A stretch of DNA of 42,976 nt from Caballeronia sp. BR00000012568055 (GTDB lineage: Bacteria; Pseudomonadota; Gammaproteobacteria; Burkholderiales; Burkholderiaceae). Below are positions 16,280 through 24,578 of the stretch, in pieces; the stretch's first letter is position 1, and the number at the start of each line of letters is the position of its first letter. The translations under genes and the position numbers were made by a program. The DNA lies in the NCBI RefSeq assembly GCF_029439455.1, contig NZ_JAQFVG010000238.1:368-43343 (forward strand), in the 5' to 3' direction. The notes below the pieces were generated by a model. It did no database searches, was not told where the DNA came from, and saw nothing but the letters and a program-made list of their open reading frames with translations.

Positions 16280-17450
16280 CGGCGACGCGGCGGATGGCAT
16301 GCAGCATCCAGAAGCCGAGTATGTTCCGTATGACAGCTTGAAGGTGCGCAGCTTGCGCGCGTTCGATCGCGTTCGCGCTTTGGTATCGCGCGCACGCGTG
16401 CCCGGTCCCGCACCGCTTGCGGGTGCTGCGCTACTGTGTTTGCTGATCGGCCTGCTGATTCTGGCCTATCAGGTCCGGGCGATTTTCACCGCGCAATTGC
16501 AGCAGGAATACGTCGGGCTGGTGCTGGAAACGGTCGAACGCGCCGATGCCGCGCGCGGAACCGTACTCGCCCTGCAAGGCGCACCGCCCGGCGATACGCA
16601 TCACGTGATTGCGTATCGTGAGGCGCGCATCGAATTCGCCGCGCGGCTGGCGGGTCTGCATGCCTTGATCGCATCCAGTCCGACGGCCGCTCCGCCCTTG
16701 CCGTCCACTGTGCTGTCTCCCGCCAGCGATTTCATGGCGGCAAGCAAAGCACTCGATTCCGCGTACGCGTATTGGCGCGCCGAACGCGATCGTTCGAGCG
16801 CGGACGTGCGCACGCGCGTGATCAGCGTTTCGCATACGCTGATCGCGTTATCGGCGATCGTGTTTGGCGTGCTGATTTCCGCACTCGGAATGTATGCAAA
16901 ACGCAATAGACAATTGGCGGGCATGTCGCATGAATTCGAGCAGGCCTCGCTGCACGATCCGATGACCGGTCTGCCGAACCGGCGCAAGCTGTTCTCAGCG
17001 TTGGAAGAAGCCGCAGGACGCCTGGCCGATGGCGCGCCCGATGCGCGTATCGCGGTGTTGTACGTCGATCTCGATGGCTTCAAGCGCGTGAACGATACGC
17101 ACGGCCATCGCATCGGCGATGAGTTTTTGATTGCGGTGTCGCGACGCTTTCGGCAGACGGTGCGCAATATGGATGTGGTCGCGCGAATCGGCGGCGACGA
17201 GTTCGCGGTGCTCGTGCGTGAATTTTCCAGCGATACCGAATTGGCCGCCGTGGCGCAGCGCATCATCGCTTCCGTAGCCGAAACCGATGGCCAGATGGGT
17301 CTCGGCCTCGTGCGCGCAAGTATCGGTATCGCCAGTTTTCCGGATCGCGTCACGGATTACTGGCGGCTCGTCGCCGTTGCGGATGACACGATGTACACGG
17401 TCAAGCGCAACGGCAAGAACGGCTTCGCATTCGCCTCGCACGGAGGCTGA
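16239..17450 (+). CDS. Membrane diguanylate cyclase (GGDEF)
   Basis: This 403-residue enzyme would make c-di-GMP from two GTP. Two transmembrane helices (about 60-80 and 200-220) bracket a roughly 120-residue periplasmic sensor region. The GGDEF domain runs from about 235 to 400. The active-site motif is intact (RIGGDEFAVL, GGDEF at 318-322), and N/D-rich segments LHDPMTGLPNRRKL and YVDLDGFKRVNDTHGH are present. An RxxD inhibitory site (RNMD, 309-312) lies exactly five residues upstream, so product feedback inhibition is expected. There is no EAL or HD-GYP domain. The start overlaps the end of the single-TM gene by 41 bases. It converges on rdgC with a 20-base gap. Confidence 0.92.
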   Translation: MARPASERNIPVPDGDAADGMQHPEAEYVPYDSLKVRSLRAFDRVRALVSRARVPGPAPLAGAALLCLLIGLLILAYQVRAIFTAQLQQEYVGLVLETVERADAARGTVLALQGAPPGDTHHVIAYREARIEFAARLAGLHALIASSPTAAPPLPSTVLSPASDFMAASKALDSAYAYWRAERDRSSADVRTRVISVSHTLIALSAIVFGVLISALGMYAKRNRQLAGMSHEFEQASLHDPMTGLPNRRKLFSALEEAAGRLADGAPDARIAVLYVDLDGFKRVNDTHGHRIGDEFLIAVSRRFRQTVRNMDVVARIGGDEFAVLVREFSSDTELAAVAQRIIASVAETDGQMGLGLVRASIGIASFPDRVTDYWRLVAVADDTMYTVKRNGKNGFAFASHGG

Positions 17451-17470
17451 AACGCAGGCGTTGAGAAGCG

Positions 17471-18382
17471 TCAGGCCGCGGCCCGCAGATCCTCTTCACC
17501 GCCCAGCGCTTCGGTCAAATCCGCGAGCATGCGCGCGAATTCGCCGGTCATCAACGCGAAGTCGGCTTCGAAGCGTTCGTCGTCGTTGACGGCGGTCGGG
17601 TCAGAGGCTTCCTTCAGCACGTCGAGCGCGGTCACGCGCTTGAGCGTCAGCGACGGCGTCAATACGAACGACACGCGATCGGCCCAGGTCATCGCAAGAC
17701 GCATACATTGCTTGCCCGCTTCTATATGACGGCGCATATCTTCCGCTTCGAGCGCGTGGCCGACATAGCGGACCGTTGCATTGCCTTCGCCTGCCGAGCG
17801 CAGTTCCGTATCGCGGTCGAGCGTGAATCCGGCGGGTGCATCGCCGGTGAGCAGCCAGTCGGTCATGGCCGATACAGGCGCACGCGCAACACGCACGCTC
17901 GCAAGCGGCAGATCCGTCACCGACTTCACCAGCAATCCGATGATGTCATCCGCAAGCGTCGCCGATGCCGTATCGAGCGCAAGCCATCCATGCACGGGAT
18001 CGATCCAGATGTTGGTATCGCGGCGAATACTGAAGGCGCGCGGCAGCAGTTCGTCGGTGACCTGCTCCTTCAACTCGCGCATCTGCTTTCTGCCGGGTTT
18101 GAAGCCTTGCTGTTCCTCGAGTTCGATTGCACGTTCCTTCGTGAACTGCGTGACCACGGAAGCAGGCAGCAACTTCTTTTCCGCGCGATACGTGATGAGC
18201 ATCTGGCGATTGGCCGTGTAGACGAGCGAGTCGTTGCCGCGCGGCGAGACCCAGCCGCGCCGTTCATTTTCGATGCTCGATGCATCGCTGAATGCGAGCG
18301 GCGCGAGCCATTGCTGCATCTGTTCAGGCGTGACGCTCCAGTGCGCGGGAAGACGGTGAAGCTGAAGATTTTTGAACCACAT
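17471..18382 (-). CDS. rdgC: Recombination-associated protein RdgC
   Basis: RdgC is a non-specific double-strand DNA-binding protein that forms a ring dimer, limits RecA activity and, in Neisseria, supports pilin variation. The N-terminus [15 protein letters not shown] and the segments [36 protein letters not shown] and [18 protein letters not shown] are typical. Length is 303 residues, as expected. An ATG 12 codons upstream (18418) is in frame, but MWFKNL is the conserved start in the family, so 18382 is preferred. The ribosome site is weak for both. It is convergent with the diguanylate cyclase and follows the EamA gene on the same strand. Confidence 0.93.
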   Translation of the reverse strand: MWFKNLQLHRLPAHWSVTPEQMQQWLAPLAFSDASSIENERRGWVSPRGNDSLVYTANRQMLITYRAEKKLLPASVVTQFTKERAIELEEQQGFKPGRKQMRELKEQVTDELLPRAFSIRRDTNIWIDPVHGWLALDTASATLADDIIGLLVKSVTDLPLASVRVARAPVSAMTDWLLTGDAPAGFTLDRDTELRSAGEGNATVRYVGHALEAEDMRRHIEAGKQCMRLAMTWADRVSFVLTPSLTLKRVTALDVLKEASDPTAVNDDERFEADFALMTGEFARMLADLTEALGGEEDLRAAA

Positions 18383-18430
18383 GGCGGGACGTTCGATGTA
18401 GTCGGAAAAGCGCGCCATTCTATACGACGC

Positions 18431-19357
18431 TCACTCGATACGTCTCTCGGGCATGATCCGCCACTTCAAATTTACGCCCGCAGCGGCCAGCAAAATCAGT
18501 ATCGCGCCGACGATCTGCATCCACGCAAGCCGTTGTCCGAACGCGAACCAGTCGACGCCGATCGCGACCACAGGATAGATGAACGACAACGCGCCGGTCA
18601 TTGCAGTCGGCAGTTTTTGAATCGCGCCATAAAGCAGCACGTACATGAGTCCCGTGTTGAGTACGCCGAGCGCAATCAGATCGGCCCAGCCAAACATGGT
18701 GGCCGGCGTCTGATCGAATTGAGCGAACGGCGCAAGCATGAGCATGCCGAACAACACATGCAGCATGGCAATCAGATGCGGCGGCGTACCCTTCAACCGC
18801 TTCGTGATGATCGACGTAATCGCGTATAAAAACGCGGCCCCGAGCGCATAAGCAACGCCTTCGATGTAGCGGCCCGGTCTGGCAAGCACCGCAGGCTCGA
18901 CACGCACCACCAACACCAATCCGACGAACGCGATCCCAAGCCACGCTAACGTCGACGCCGAGACGCGCTCACGCAAGAACACCGCGCCCAACGCCACAAG
19001 CATGAACGGCTGCGTGTTATAGACCGTGGTCGCCATTGAAATCGATGCACGCGAATACGCCGCGAACAACAGCAGCCAGTTGCCGACAATCGCCGCGCTT
19101 CCAAGCCCAATCAAGCCAAGCATGCGCCAGGAGAAGTATCGCCGCTTCAAAAAGCCGAACGCTGCACACACGGCAACGAGCGTTGCGCCACCGAATACGC
19201 AGCGAAAAAACACCACGTTCATAGGCGTTTGTCCCGACGACACCACGAGCCAGCCGATCGTGCCGGACATCAGCATGGCAAGTGACATTTCGATTGCGCC
19301 GCGCCGCTGCTCTCCCGCATGCGACGCTACGACAGCATGCGTGCTTTCCGTATTCAT
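18431..19357 (-). CDS. EamA-family transporter, divergent from Lrp-type regulator
   Basis: A 308-residue inner-membrane protein with ten predicted helices in two EamA repeats. Features include LMSGTIGWLVVSSGQTPMNV, VVFFRCVFGGATLV, and the second-half marker GALSFIYPVVAIGVDWFAFG. Substrate is likely an amino acid or related metabolite, judged from its divergent Lrp/AsnC neighbour; exporters of this kind are often controlled by such a regulator. ATG 19357 is used, because earlier in-frame codons run into the regulator promoter. The intergenic region (19358-19467) is 110 bases. The 3' end is about 50 bases before the start of rdgC. Confidence 0.88.
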   Translation of the reverse strand: MNTESTHAVVASHAGEQRRGAIEMSLAMLMSGTIGWLVVSSGQTPMNVVFFRCVFGGATLVAVCAAFGFLKRRYFSWRMLGLIGLGSAAIVGNWLLLFAAYSRASISMATTVYNTQPFMLVALGAVFLRERVSASTLAWLGIAFVGLVLVVRVEPAVLARPGRYIEGVAYALGAAFLYAITSIITKRLKGTPPHLIAMLHVLFGMLMLAPFAQFDQTPATMFGWADLIALGVLNTGLMYVLLYGAIQKLPTAMTGALSFIYPVVAIGVDWFAFGQRLAWMQIVGAILILLAAAGVNLKWRIMPERRIE

Positions 19358-19467
19358 ATTCGATGATAAGCAAGTTTCAATAAATATCAGTTTAACGATG
19401 CATCTCACGCGAAACCATGCATAAAATAAGGCCTGTTCTTCAAACGACCTTGAAATCAAAGGCGATC

Positions 19468-19938
19468 ATGGCAAGAAACCTTAGTGCATCGGATGCGAAT
19501 GGCATCGACGCGATCGACCGCGAGATGATCGCCGTGTTGGCGAGCGATGGACGTATCGCGGTGAGCGAGTTGGCCAGGCGAATCGGACTGTCGGCGCCAA
19601 GCACGGCCGAGCGCATGCGCAGGCTCGAAACACAGGGCGTCATACGCGGCTTCACCGTGCAGATCGATCCACGCGCGCTTGGCTATACGCTTCAGGCTAT
19701 CGTGCGCGTGCAGCCTTTGCCGGGCCAATTGCATCTCGTCGAAGAGGCGATCCGGCGCATTCCCGAGTTCGTCGAATGCGATAAGGTGACGGGTGACGAT
19801 TGCTTCGTTTGCAGGCTCTGGCTGCGTTCCATCGAACAACTGGACGACATCCTTGCACGAGTCACGGAACGCGCTGCGACCAGCACGTCCATCATCAAGG
19901 CCGTGCCGGTCGAGCGGCGACTGCCCCCTCTCGAATGA
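19468..19938 (+). CDS. Lrp/AsnC-family transcriptional regulator
   Basis: A 156-residue regulator. An AsnC-type HTH occupies about residues 10-65 (AIDREMIAVLASDGRIAVSE, LARRIGLSAPSTAERMRRLE, GVIRGFTVQIDPRALGY). A ferredoxin-like RAM ligand domain follows (about 70-150, VRVQPLPGQLHLVEEAIRRI, VTGDDCFVCRLWLRSIEQL). It should form octamers and sense an amino acid or related compound. The adjacent, divergent EamA exporter is the natural target. ATG 19468 is chosen as the family-like start; an in-frame ATG at 19417 lies within the intergenic promoter. No second copy of an operator was recognised by eye. Confidence 0.9.
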   Translation: MARNLSASDANGIDAIDREMIAVLASDGRIAVSELARRIGLSAPSTAERMRRLETQGVIRGFTVQIDPRALGYTLQAIVRVQPLPGQLHLVEEAIRRIPEFVECDKVTGDDCFVCRLWLRSIEQLDDILARVTERAATSTSIIKAVPVERRLPPLE

Positions 19939-20014
19939 GCACACGAACAGCGTTAAAATAGGCACGCTTCCACGAACCGAGTGAGCGCGGACCTGACGCG
20001 CGAGAGGAACGTTC

Positions 20015-20338
20015 ATGAGCGATTTCGATGCAAACCGCACCTTCCGCGGACTTCCGCTGACGCCCGAACAAGATGCCGAAATCCGGCACTACATCAAGAA
20101 GAAAAAGCAGCGCAGCGAACCGTGGGACACGCCGGAGCTGGCCGCGATGTTGCAGGACATGCTGGAGCCACCCGGTAATGACGAAGACGATCCGTCCGAC
20201 GACGAAACGGACGAGGAAACGCGTGCAATTGCGGAGCGCGCATCGGCTTTTATCGATGAAGGGATGGACCCGATCGAGAACAGCGAGGAATGGCATGCGG
20301 CGATGGAAGCCGAAGCCATGAAAGGCTCGAAGCGCTAA
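20015..20338 (+). CDS. Conserved-looking small acidic protein
   Basis: A 107-residue soluble protein, strongly acidic in its middle (NDEDDPSDDETDEETRA) with a basic patch (HYIKKKKQRSEPWDTPEL) before it. No known domain is recognised. The regular coding bias, an AGAGGAACG ribosome site just before the ATG and a clear terminator after the stop make it a genuine gene. A DNA-mimic or charge-based binding role could be imagined but is not supported. It lies 76 bases after the Lrp-type gene in the same direction. Confidence 0.7.
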   Translation: MSDFDANRTFRGLPLTPEQDAEIRHYIKKKKQRSEPWDTPELAAMLQDMLEPPGNDEDDPSDDETDEETRAIAERASAFIDEGMDPIENSEEWHAAMEAEAMKGSKR

Positions 20339-20343
20339 AAAAA

Positions 20344-20367
20344 GCGCCGGTTGATCCGGCGCATTTT
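20344..20367. terminator. Intrinsic terminator, possibly bidirectional
   Basis: GCGCCGG (20344-20350) and CCGGCGC (20356-20362) pair perfectly around TTGAT, followed by ATTTT on the plus strand and preceded by a run of A, which gives T on the minus strand. It can end both the acidic-protein gene and the 52-residue minus-strand gene. Confidence 0.85.
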
Positions 20368-20390
20368 AATGTGATGTAAGCAACGGCTGT

Positions 20391-20549
20391 TCAATGCCTG
20401 TGACGCAGCCATTCACGCGGCGGATGCGTGTCGAGCCAGCGGGCTTTGGGCGTGTGAACATGCGGGTGGCGGTGATGCATCACGAGAACCACTGCGATGC
20501 ACAACACCAGAACGATTCCCGCCATCAGGCTGATCATCGGTTCGGTCAT
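20391..20549 (-). CDS. 52-residue single-TM small protein
   Basis: A short gene with the strong ribosome site AAGGAG eight bases before its ATG. The protein begins MTEPMISLMAGIVLVLCIAV, continues with a basic His-rich segment (VMHHRHPHVHTPKARW) and ends LDTHPPREWLRHRH. One transmembrane helix spans about residues 6-24. Eight or more histidines in the 28-residue cytoplasmic or periplasmic tail could bind metal, or simply give charge. It is followed by the terminator at 20344-20367. No known family is recognised. Orientation and spacing (51 bases after the end of the EamA gene on the same strand) allow co-transcription with that gene. Confidence 0.65.
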   Translation of the reverse strand: MTEPMISLMAGIVLVLCIAVVLVMHHRHPHVHTPKARWLDTHPPREWLRHRH

Positions 20550-20600
20550 CGCAATCTCCTTAACGGGTCAAGAGGCGATTTCTTCATTCTAAGCCTGTTT

Positions 20601-21428
20601 TCAGGCACCGATGCATATCGCGCCCAACGCGATCACGCAGCAGGAAAGCAGCCGGCGCGCACTAAGTTGTTCATTCAGGAACATGCGGCCAATCAATGCA
20701 GCGAACACTACACTCGTCTCGCGTAACGCCGAGACCGCGCCCATTGCGCCGTATTGCATCGCCCAGATCACAATGCCGTACGCCGCGATAGAAACCAGTC
20801 CGCCAAGCGCGTTCTGCACAACCACCGGCGATGGCGCGCGCAACGCTTTCGGCCCGCGCATTGCGATGAAAAGCACGGGCATGAGCAGATAGAACGCAAA
20901 CATCCACGCTGTATAGGCGATAGCGTTTCCCGATTCACGCACGCCGATTCCGTCGATCACGGTGTACACGGCAATGGTCGCGCCGGTGACAAACGCGGCG
21001 ATCGCACTCTTCTTCGATACATTGCCTCGCTGCAACGCAAGCGACATGATCCCGCAAGAAACCAGCACGATGCCAACAATGGGAAGCACGCCCGGATGTT
21101 CGCGCGCAAACAGCGCTGCGCCGATTGCAACCAGCATGGGCGACGAACCGCGCGCAATCGGATAGGTTTCGCCGAGGTCACCGCTTTGATACGCCCGCAC
21201 CAGCGCCATGTTGTAGACGATATGCACGAGTCCCGACGCGACGATGCAAGGCCATGCGCCCGCATGTGGCATCGGCAAAAAAGGAATGGCGACGATGCTG
21301 ACAATGGCGATGCAGATACTCATCCACGTCAGCGACAGAAAGCGGTCCGCGTTGCCATGCAGCATGGCGTTCCAGCTTGCGTGAAGGAGCGCAGCGAACA
21401 ACACCAATCCACCGACGTAACTGAACAT
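20601..21428 (-). CDS. EamA/DMT transporter divergent from methanethiol oxidase
   Basis: A 275-residue inner-membrane protein with nine or ten helices in an EamA-like arrangement (LVLFAALLHASWNAMLHG near the start; ALRETSVVFAALIGRMFLNE in the last repeat). The ASWN and ARGSSPML (IARGSSPMLVAIGAALF) motifs mark a DMT subgroup often annotated only as EamA-like. The ATG lies only six bases from the tandem AGACGTCT-type operator and has no clear ribosome site, so a bound regulator would sit on the transcript start. Its divergent partner is a methanethiol oxidase, so a sulfur compound is a possible substrate; this is inference. Confidence 0.82.
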   Translation of the reverse strand: MFSYVGGLVLFAALLHASWNAMLHGNADRFLSLTWMSICIAIVSIVAIPFLPMPHAGAWPCIVASGLVHIVYNMALVRAYQSGDLGETYPIARGSSPMLVAIGAALFAREHPGVLPIVGIVLVSCGIMSLALQRGNVSKKSAIAAFVTGATIAVYTVIDGIGVRESGNAIAYTAWMFAFYLLMPVLFIAMRGPKALRAPSPVVVQNALGGLVSIAAYGIVIWAMQYGAMGAVSALRETSVVFAALIGRMFLNEQLSARRLLSCCVIALGAICIGA

Positions 21429-21433
21429 GTGTT

Positions 21434-21458
21434 TAGACGTCTAGACGTTTAGATGCGT
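21434..21458. promoter_or_regulatory. Tandem AGACGTCT-like operator between EamA and methanethiol oxidase genes
   Basis: Three consecutive 8-base units are seen: AGACGTCT (21435-21442), AGACGTTT (21443-21450) and AGATGCGT (21451-21458). The central ACGTCTAGACGT (21437-21448) is a perfect 12-base palindrome. The first unit equals the E. coli MetJ met-box consensus. MetJ is known mainly from gammaproteobacteria, so another regulator may read it here. A possible minus-strand -10 (TAGAAT, 21461-21466) puts the EamA transcript start inside the site. Confidence 0.6.
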
Positions 21459-21556
21459 ACATTCTAATAGAAAGAAGAAGTTTATTCCACATGCTGCAAG
21501 CGCGCGAACGGCTTTCGTCCTATAGTGCAAGGCACGTTCAAGTGGGGAGACGCAAC

Positions 21557-22951
21557 ATGGCGACATGGAAACCGGACCCGAGCTTTTACCCTTCGCCGCG
21601 GCTCGCCGCCAAAGCGCCGCGCGAAACGCTCGCCTACGTGGCGACCTTCGATCCCGAGCGCCGCGCGCCTGACCGCATCGCCGTGGTGGATGTGGATCCC
21701 GATTCGTCGAGCTATACGAAGATCGTCGGCGAACTGGAAATGCCGGATATCGGCGACGAGTTGCATCACTTCGGATGGAATGCGTGTTCGTCGTGTCTGT
21801 GCCCCAATGCGCCGCATCCGCACATGGAGCGGCGCTATCTGATCGTGCCGGGTTTGCGATCCTCGCGCATCCATATCATCGACACGAAGCCCGATCCTAA
21901 GCAGCCAAAGATCGTCAGGACCATCGAACCGGAAGAACTCGCGGAGAAAACCGGCTATACGCGGCCGCATACGGTTCATTGCGGACCCGGCGGCATCTAC
22001 ATCACCGCGCTCGGTAATGCGCAGGGAAAAGCGCCTGGCGGCGTGCTGATGCTGGATCAGCAAAGCTTCGATCCGCTCGGCCGATGGGAAGTGGATCGCG
22101 GTCCGCAACGACTCGCCTATGATGGCTGGTGGCATCTCGGCTACGACACAATGGTGACGAGCGAATGGGGCACGCCGGACACTTTCGAAAATGGTTTGGT
22201 ACCCGAAATATTGCTCGGCGCGAAGTATGGCCGCAAGCTGCATTTCTGGGACTTCACCAAACGCAAACATATTCAGGAGATCGACTTCGGCGACGAGTAT
22301 CAGCTCGTGTTCGAACTGCGGCCCGCGCATGATCCGACCAAGGCGTACGGTTTCGTCAATTGCGTGATCAGCCTGAAGGACCTGTCTTCGTCGATCTGGA
22401 CGTGGTATCGCGACAAAGACAAATGGGCGGTGAAGAAAATCATCGACATTCCCGCCGAACCCGCCGATGCAAGCGTATTGCCGCCCTTGCTGCAAGGCTT
22501 CGGCGCGGTGCCGCCGCTCGTGTCCGATATCGATCTCTCGATGGACGACCGTTTTCTGTACGTATCGTGCTGGGGCACGGGCGATATGTTGCAGTACGAC
22601 GTCTCCGATCCGTTCGCGCCGAAGCTGGTGGGCAAGGTACGCGTGGGCGGCATCGTCTCGCGCGCGACGCATGCGGGCGCAAAAAACGGCGCGCTGAACG
22701 GCGCGCCGCAGATGGTCGAAATCAGCCGCGACGGCAAGCGCGTCTACTTCACCAACTCGCTGTATGGCGCGGTGGATGCGCAGTTCTATCCCGAAGGCAT
22801 CGACGGATGGATGGTCAAGCTCGATGCCGATCCGAACGGTGGCCTTACCGTCGATCGCGACTTCTTCATCGACTGGCCGAAGGGCCAGCGGCCGCATCAG
22901 ATCCGGCTACAAGGCGGCGATTGCTCGTCGGACTCGTTCTGCTATCCGTAA
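21557..22951 (+). CDS. Methanethiol oxidase / selenium-binding protein (SBP56 family)
   Basis: A 464-residue protein of the SELENBP1/SBP56 family. Bacterial MtoX and human SELENBP1 oxidise methanethiol to formaldehyde, H2S and H2O2, with copper as cofactor in the bacterial enzyme. Family landmarks are visible in order: LAYVATFDPE, DELHHFGWNACSSC (residues 68-80, with the redox CSSC), RYLIVPGLRSSRIHIID, PHTVHCGPGGIYITALG, LGYDTMVTSEWGTP, KLHFWDF, the DIDLSMDDRFLYVSCWGTGD block and a C-terminal QIRLQGGDCSSDSF. GGGGAGA lies seven bases before ATG 21557. No cleavable signal peptide is seen, so it appears cytoplasmic here. The SCO1 and MauG genes found beside mtoX in Hyphomicrobium are absent. Confidence 0.9.
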   Translation: MATWKPDPSFYPSPRLAAKAPRETLAYVATFDPERRAPDRIAVVDVDPDSSSYTKIVGELEMPDIGDELHHFGWNACSSCLCPNAPHPHMERRYLIVPGLRSSRIHIIDTKPDPKQPKIVRTIEPEELAEKTGYTRPHTVHCGPGGIYITALGNAQGKAPGGVLMLDQQSFDPLGRWEVDRGPQRLAYDGWWHLGYDTMVTSEWGTPDTFENGLVPEILLGAKYGRKLHFWDFTKRKHIQEIDFGDEYQLVFELRPAHDPTKAYGFVNCVISLKDLSSSIWTWYRDKDKWAVKKIIDIPAEPADASVLPPLLQGFGAVPPLVSDIDLSMDDRFLYVSCWGTGDMLQYDVSDPFAPKLVGKVRVGGIVSRATHAGAKNGALNGAPQMVEISRDGKRVYFTNSLYGAVDAQFYPEGIDGWMVKLDADPNGGLTVDRDFFIDWPKGQRPHQIRLQGGDCSSDSFCYP

Positions 22952-22982
22952 CGCGCGGCAAGCCCGCCAAAGCCGTTTTACG

Positions 22983-23618
22983 ATGATTTCCGCCCCGTCC
23001 GCGCTCTTGTTCACCGCTGCGGGCCTCGGCGCGTTCCACGGCCTCAATCCCGCGATGGGCTGGCTGTTTGCGGTGGCGCTCGGTCTGTATGCGCACAGCC
23101 GCCGCGTCGCGCTGCTGTCGCTCGTACCGATTGCGCTCGGCCATGCGCTGTCCGTGGCGCTCGTGCTGGCAGGCGCATTGACGCTCGGCTCGTTCATCGG
23201 CCATAACACGCTCGCACGATGCTGTGGCGCATTGCTGATCGCATGGGGCGTGTGGCGATTGTGGCGCGGGCATCGCGGAAGGCCGACGGTCGGCATGCGT
23301 ACCAGCCTCGCAGGACTCGCGTTGTGGTCCTTTCTTATGTCGAGCGCGCATGGCGCGGGCCTCATGCTCATGCCTGCTCTGCTGCCGTTTTGTTCGGGAG
23401 CGCTCACTGCACAAGCCACCGGGGACGCCTTCGTCGCGGGCGCGCTCGCACTCGGCGTACATACCGCCGCCATGCTCGCAGTGATCGCCGCGATTTCCCT
23501 TATCACGATGACGCTTCACGAACGTACCGGCCTCGGGTTTTTACGTACGGGTTGGCTCAATGTCGATCGCATCTGGAATGTGGCCCTGATCGCATGCGGC
23601 GCATTTCTCTTCGTGTAG
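22983..23618 (+). CDS. Integral membrane protein with conserved histidines, linked to methanethiol oxidase
   Basis: A 211-residue protein with about six transmembrane helices. Histidines sit inside or at the edge of helices in short motifs: GAFHGLNPAMGW, ALGHALSV, SSAHGAGLMLMP and GVHTAAML. This is reminiscent of, but not identical to, metal-ion permeases of the NicO/RcnA and HupE/UreJ type, where HxxxxD/H pairs coordinate the ion. It lies 31 bases after the methanethiol-oxidase gene in the same direction, so the two are probably co-transcribed. Because that enzyme family uses copper, a copper or other metal supply role is tempting but unproven. ATG 22983 is used; ribosome site is weak. Confidence 0.72.
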   Translation: MISAPSALLFTAAGLGAFHGLNPAMGWLFAVALGLYAHSRRVALLSLVPIALGHALSVALVLAGALTLGSFIGHNTLARCCGALLIAWGVWRLWRGHRGRPTVGMRTSLAGLALWSFLMSSAHGAGLMLMPALLPFCSGALTAQATGDAFVAGALALGVHTAAMLAVIAAISLITMTLHERTGLGFLRTGWLNVDRIWNVALIACGAFLFV

Positions 23619-23846
23619 TCTCGGCTTGGTCGAACAACCCCTCAGACACCTCCTCCACAAGCGTTTAATGCGCAGGCCGTAGCGATGGCAATGGCGGGAT
23701 TCGGCGGCAATTCGGCGATCAATGGCTAACGCGGCGAGTTGCGCCTCACGTTCGATGGCAGCAATATCGCCCGAAAGCAAATTGATAAGGCATCCCAAAG
23801 AGAAGGTCGAACACTAAAACTGAAAATAACGAGGGAGAGCATTCCA

Positions 23847-24536
23847 ATGCGCGAAATCTCTTACGAAGAACAAACCGTCAAGTCCGGCAATCCGCTCGCG
23901 CGTTTCGCACACCGAACCCGTATGACGATGGCGATCGATCTCGTCACGCGCAATTGCGCGCGTTATGGAACGGTGGTCGATTTCGGCGCGGGACCGGGAT
24001 TGTTTCTTCACACGCTCGGAGAACAGCGGCCCGATGTCACGCTGGTCGGTCACGATCCGTATATGGCGCCGGCGTTCCCCGAAGTGAGGTATGCGGAATC
24101 GCTGGCGGGTGTGACGCCGCATAGCGTCGATGTGCTCACCGCCTTCGAAGTCTGCGAACACTTGTATGCGAACGAACTCGACGCGCTGCTCGACGATGCA
24201 TCGCGCATTCTGAAACCGACCGGTTCATTGGTGATCTCGGTGCCGATCATGTACGGCCTGGCCATCGCGCCGAAAGTATCGAACTGGATGATACGCTGCC
24301 GCTCGCTCAAGTCCGAATACACGCCCGGCGAAGTGCTCAAGGCAATGATCGGCATGCCCGTGAGCCGTCCGCAAGATCCGCGCGTCACGCATAAAGGTTT
24401 CGATTTTCGTGAATTGCGCGATCTCGTCAGCGAGCGCTTCGTGATCGATGCGGTACATCTGAGTCCGGTGCCGCATATGCCGTGGTGGATGAGTTCGCAG
24501 TACTTTATGATTTGCAGGCCTCGCGCCACGATGTAA
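23847..24536 (+). CDS. Class I SAM-dependent methyltransferase
   Basis: A 229-residue Rossmann-fold methyltransferase. Motif I is clear (VVDFGAGPGLFLHTLGE), followed by the acidic ribose contact (VGHDPYMAPAF), motif II (VDVLTAFEVCEHLYANE) and post-motif II (ILKPTGSLVISVPIMYGL). This arrangement is that of ubiquinone/menaquinone- and sugar- or lipid-type C/O-methyltransferases; the substrate cannot be told. GAGGGAG before ATG 23847 fixes the start over an earlier ATG at 23739. A strong terminator follows 15 bases after the stop. The gene is 228 bases from the membrane protein, so separate transcription is likely. Confidence 0.85.
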   Translation: MREISYEEQTVKSGNPLARFAHRTRMTMAIDLVTRNCARYGTVVDFGAGPGLFLHTLGEQRPDVTLVGHDPYMAPAFPEVRYAESLAGVTPHSVDVLTAFEVCEHLYANELDALLDDASRILKPTGSLVISVPIMYGLAIAPKVSNWMIRCRSLKSEYTPGEVLKAMIGMPVSRPQDPRVTHKGFDFRELRDLVSERFVIDAVHLSPVPHMPWWMSSQYFMICRPRATM

Positions 24537-24550
24537 TCGAATGCGCGCGC

Positions 24551-24578
24551 AAAACGCCGGACATCGCTCCGGCGTTTT
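24551..24578. terminator. Bidirectional intrinsic terminator
   Basis: AACGCCGG (24551-24558) pairs with CCGGCGTT (24567-24574) and is followed by TTTT on the plus strand; A bases flank the left arm for the minus strand. It ends the methyltransferase gene and, in the other direction, the RND outer-membrane-factor gene whose stop is at 24579. Confidence 0.9.

Noticed and set aside
17708..18829. 373-codon plus-strand frame across rdgC
   Set aside because: It is the complement of RdgC and part of the EamA gene, rich in Arg/His, with no family features.
21434..21458. A true MetJ-regulated site
   Set aside because: The words match met boxes, but MetJ is not known in betaproteobacteria; kept only as met-box-like.
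21482..22897. 471-codon frame opposite the methanethiol oxidase gene
   Set aside because: Shadow; the plus-strand frame shows all SBP56 motifs.
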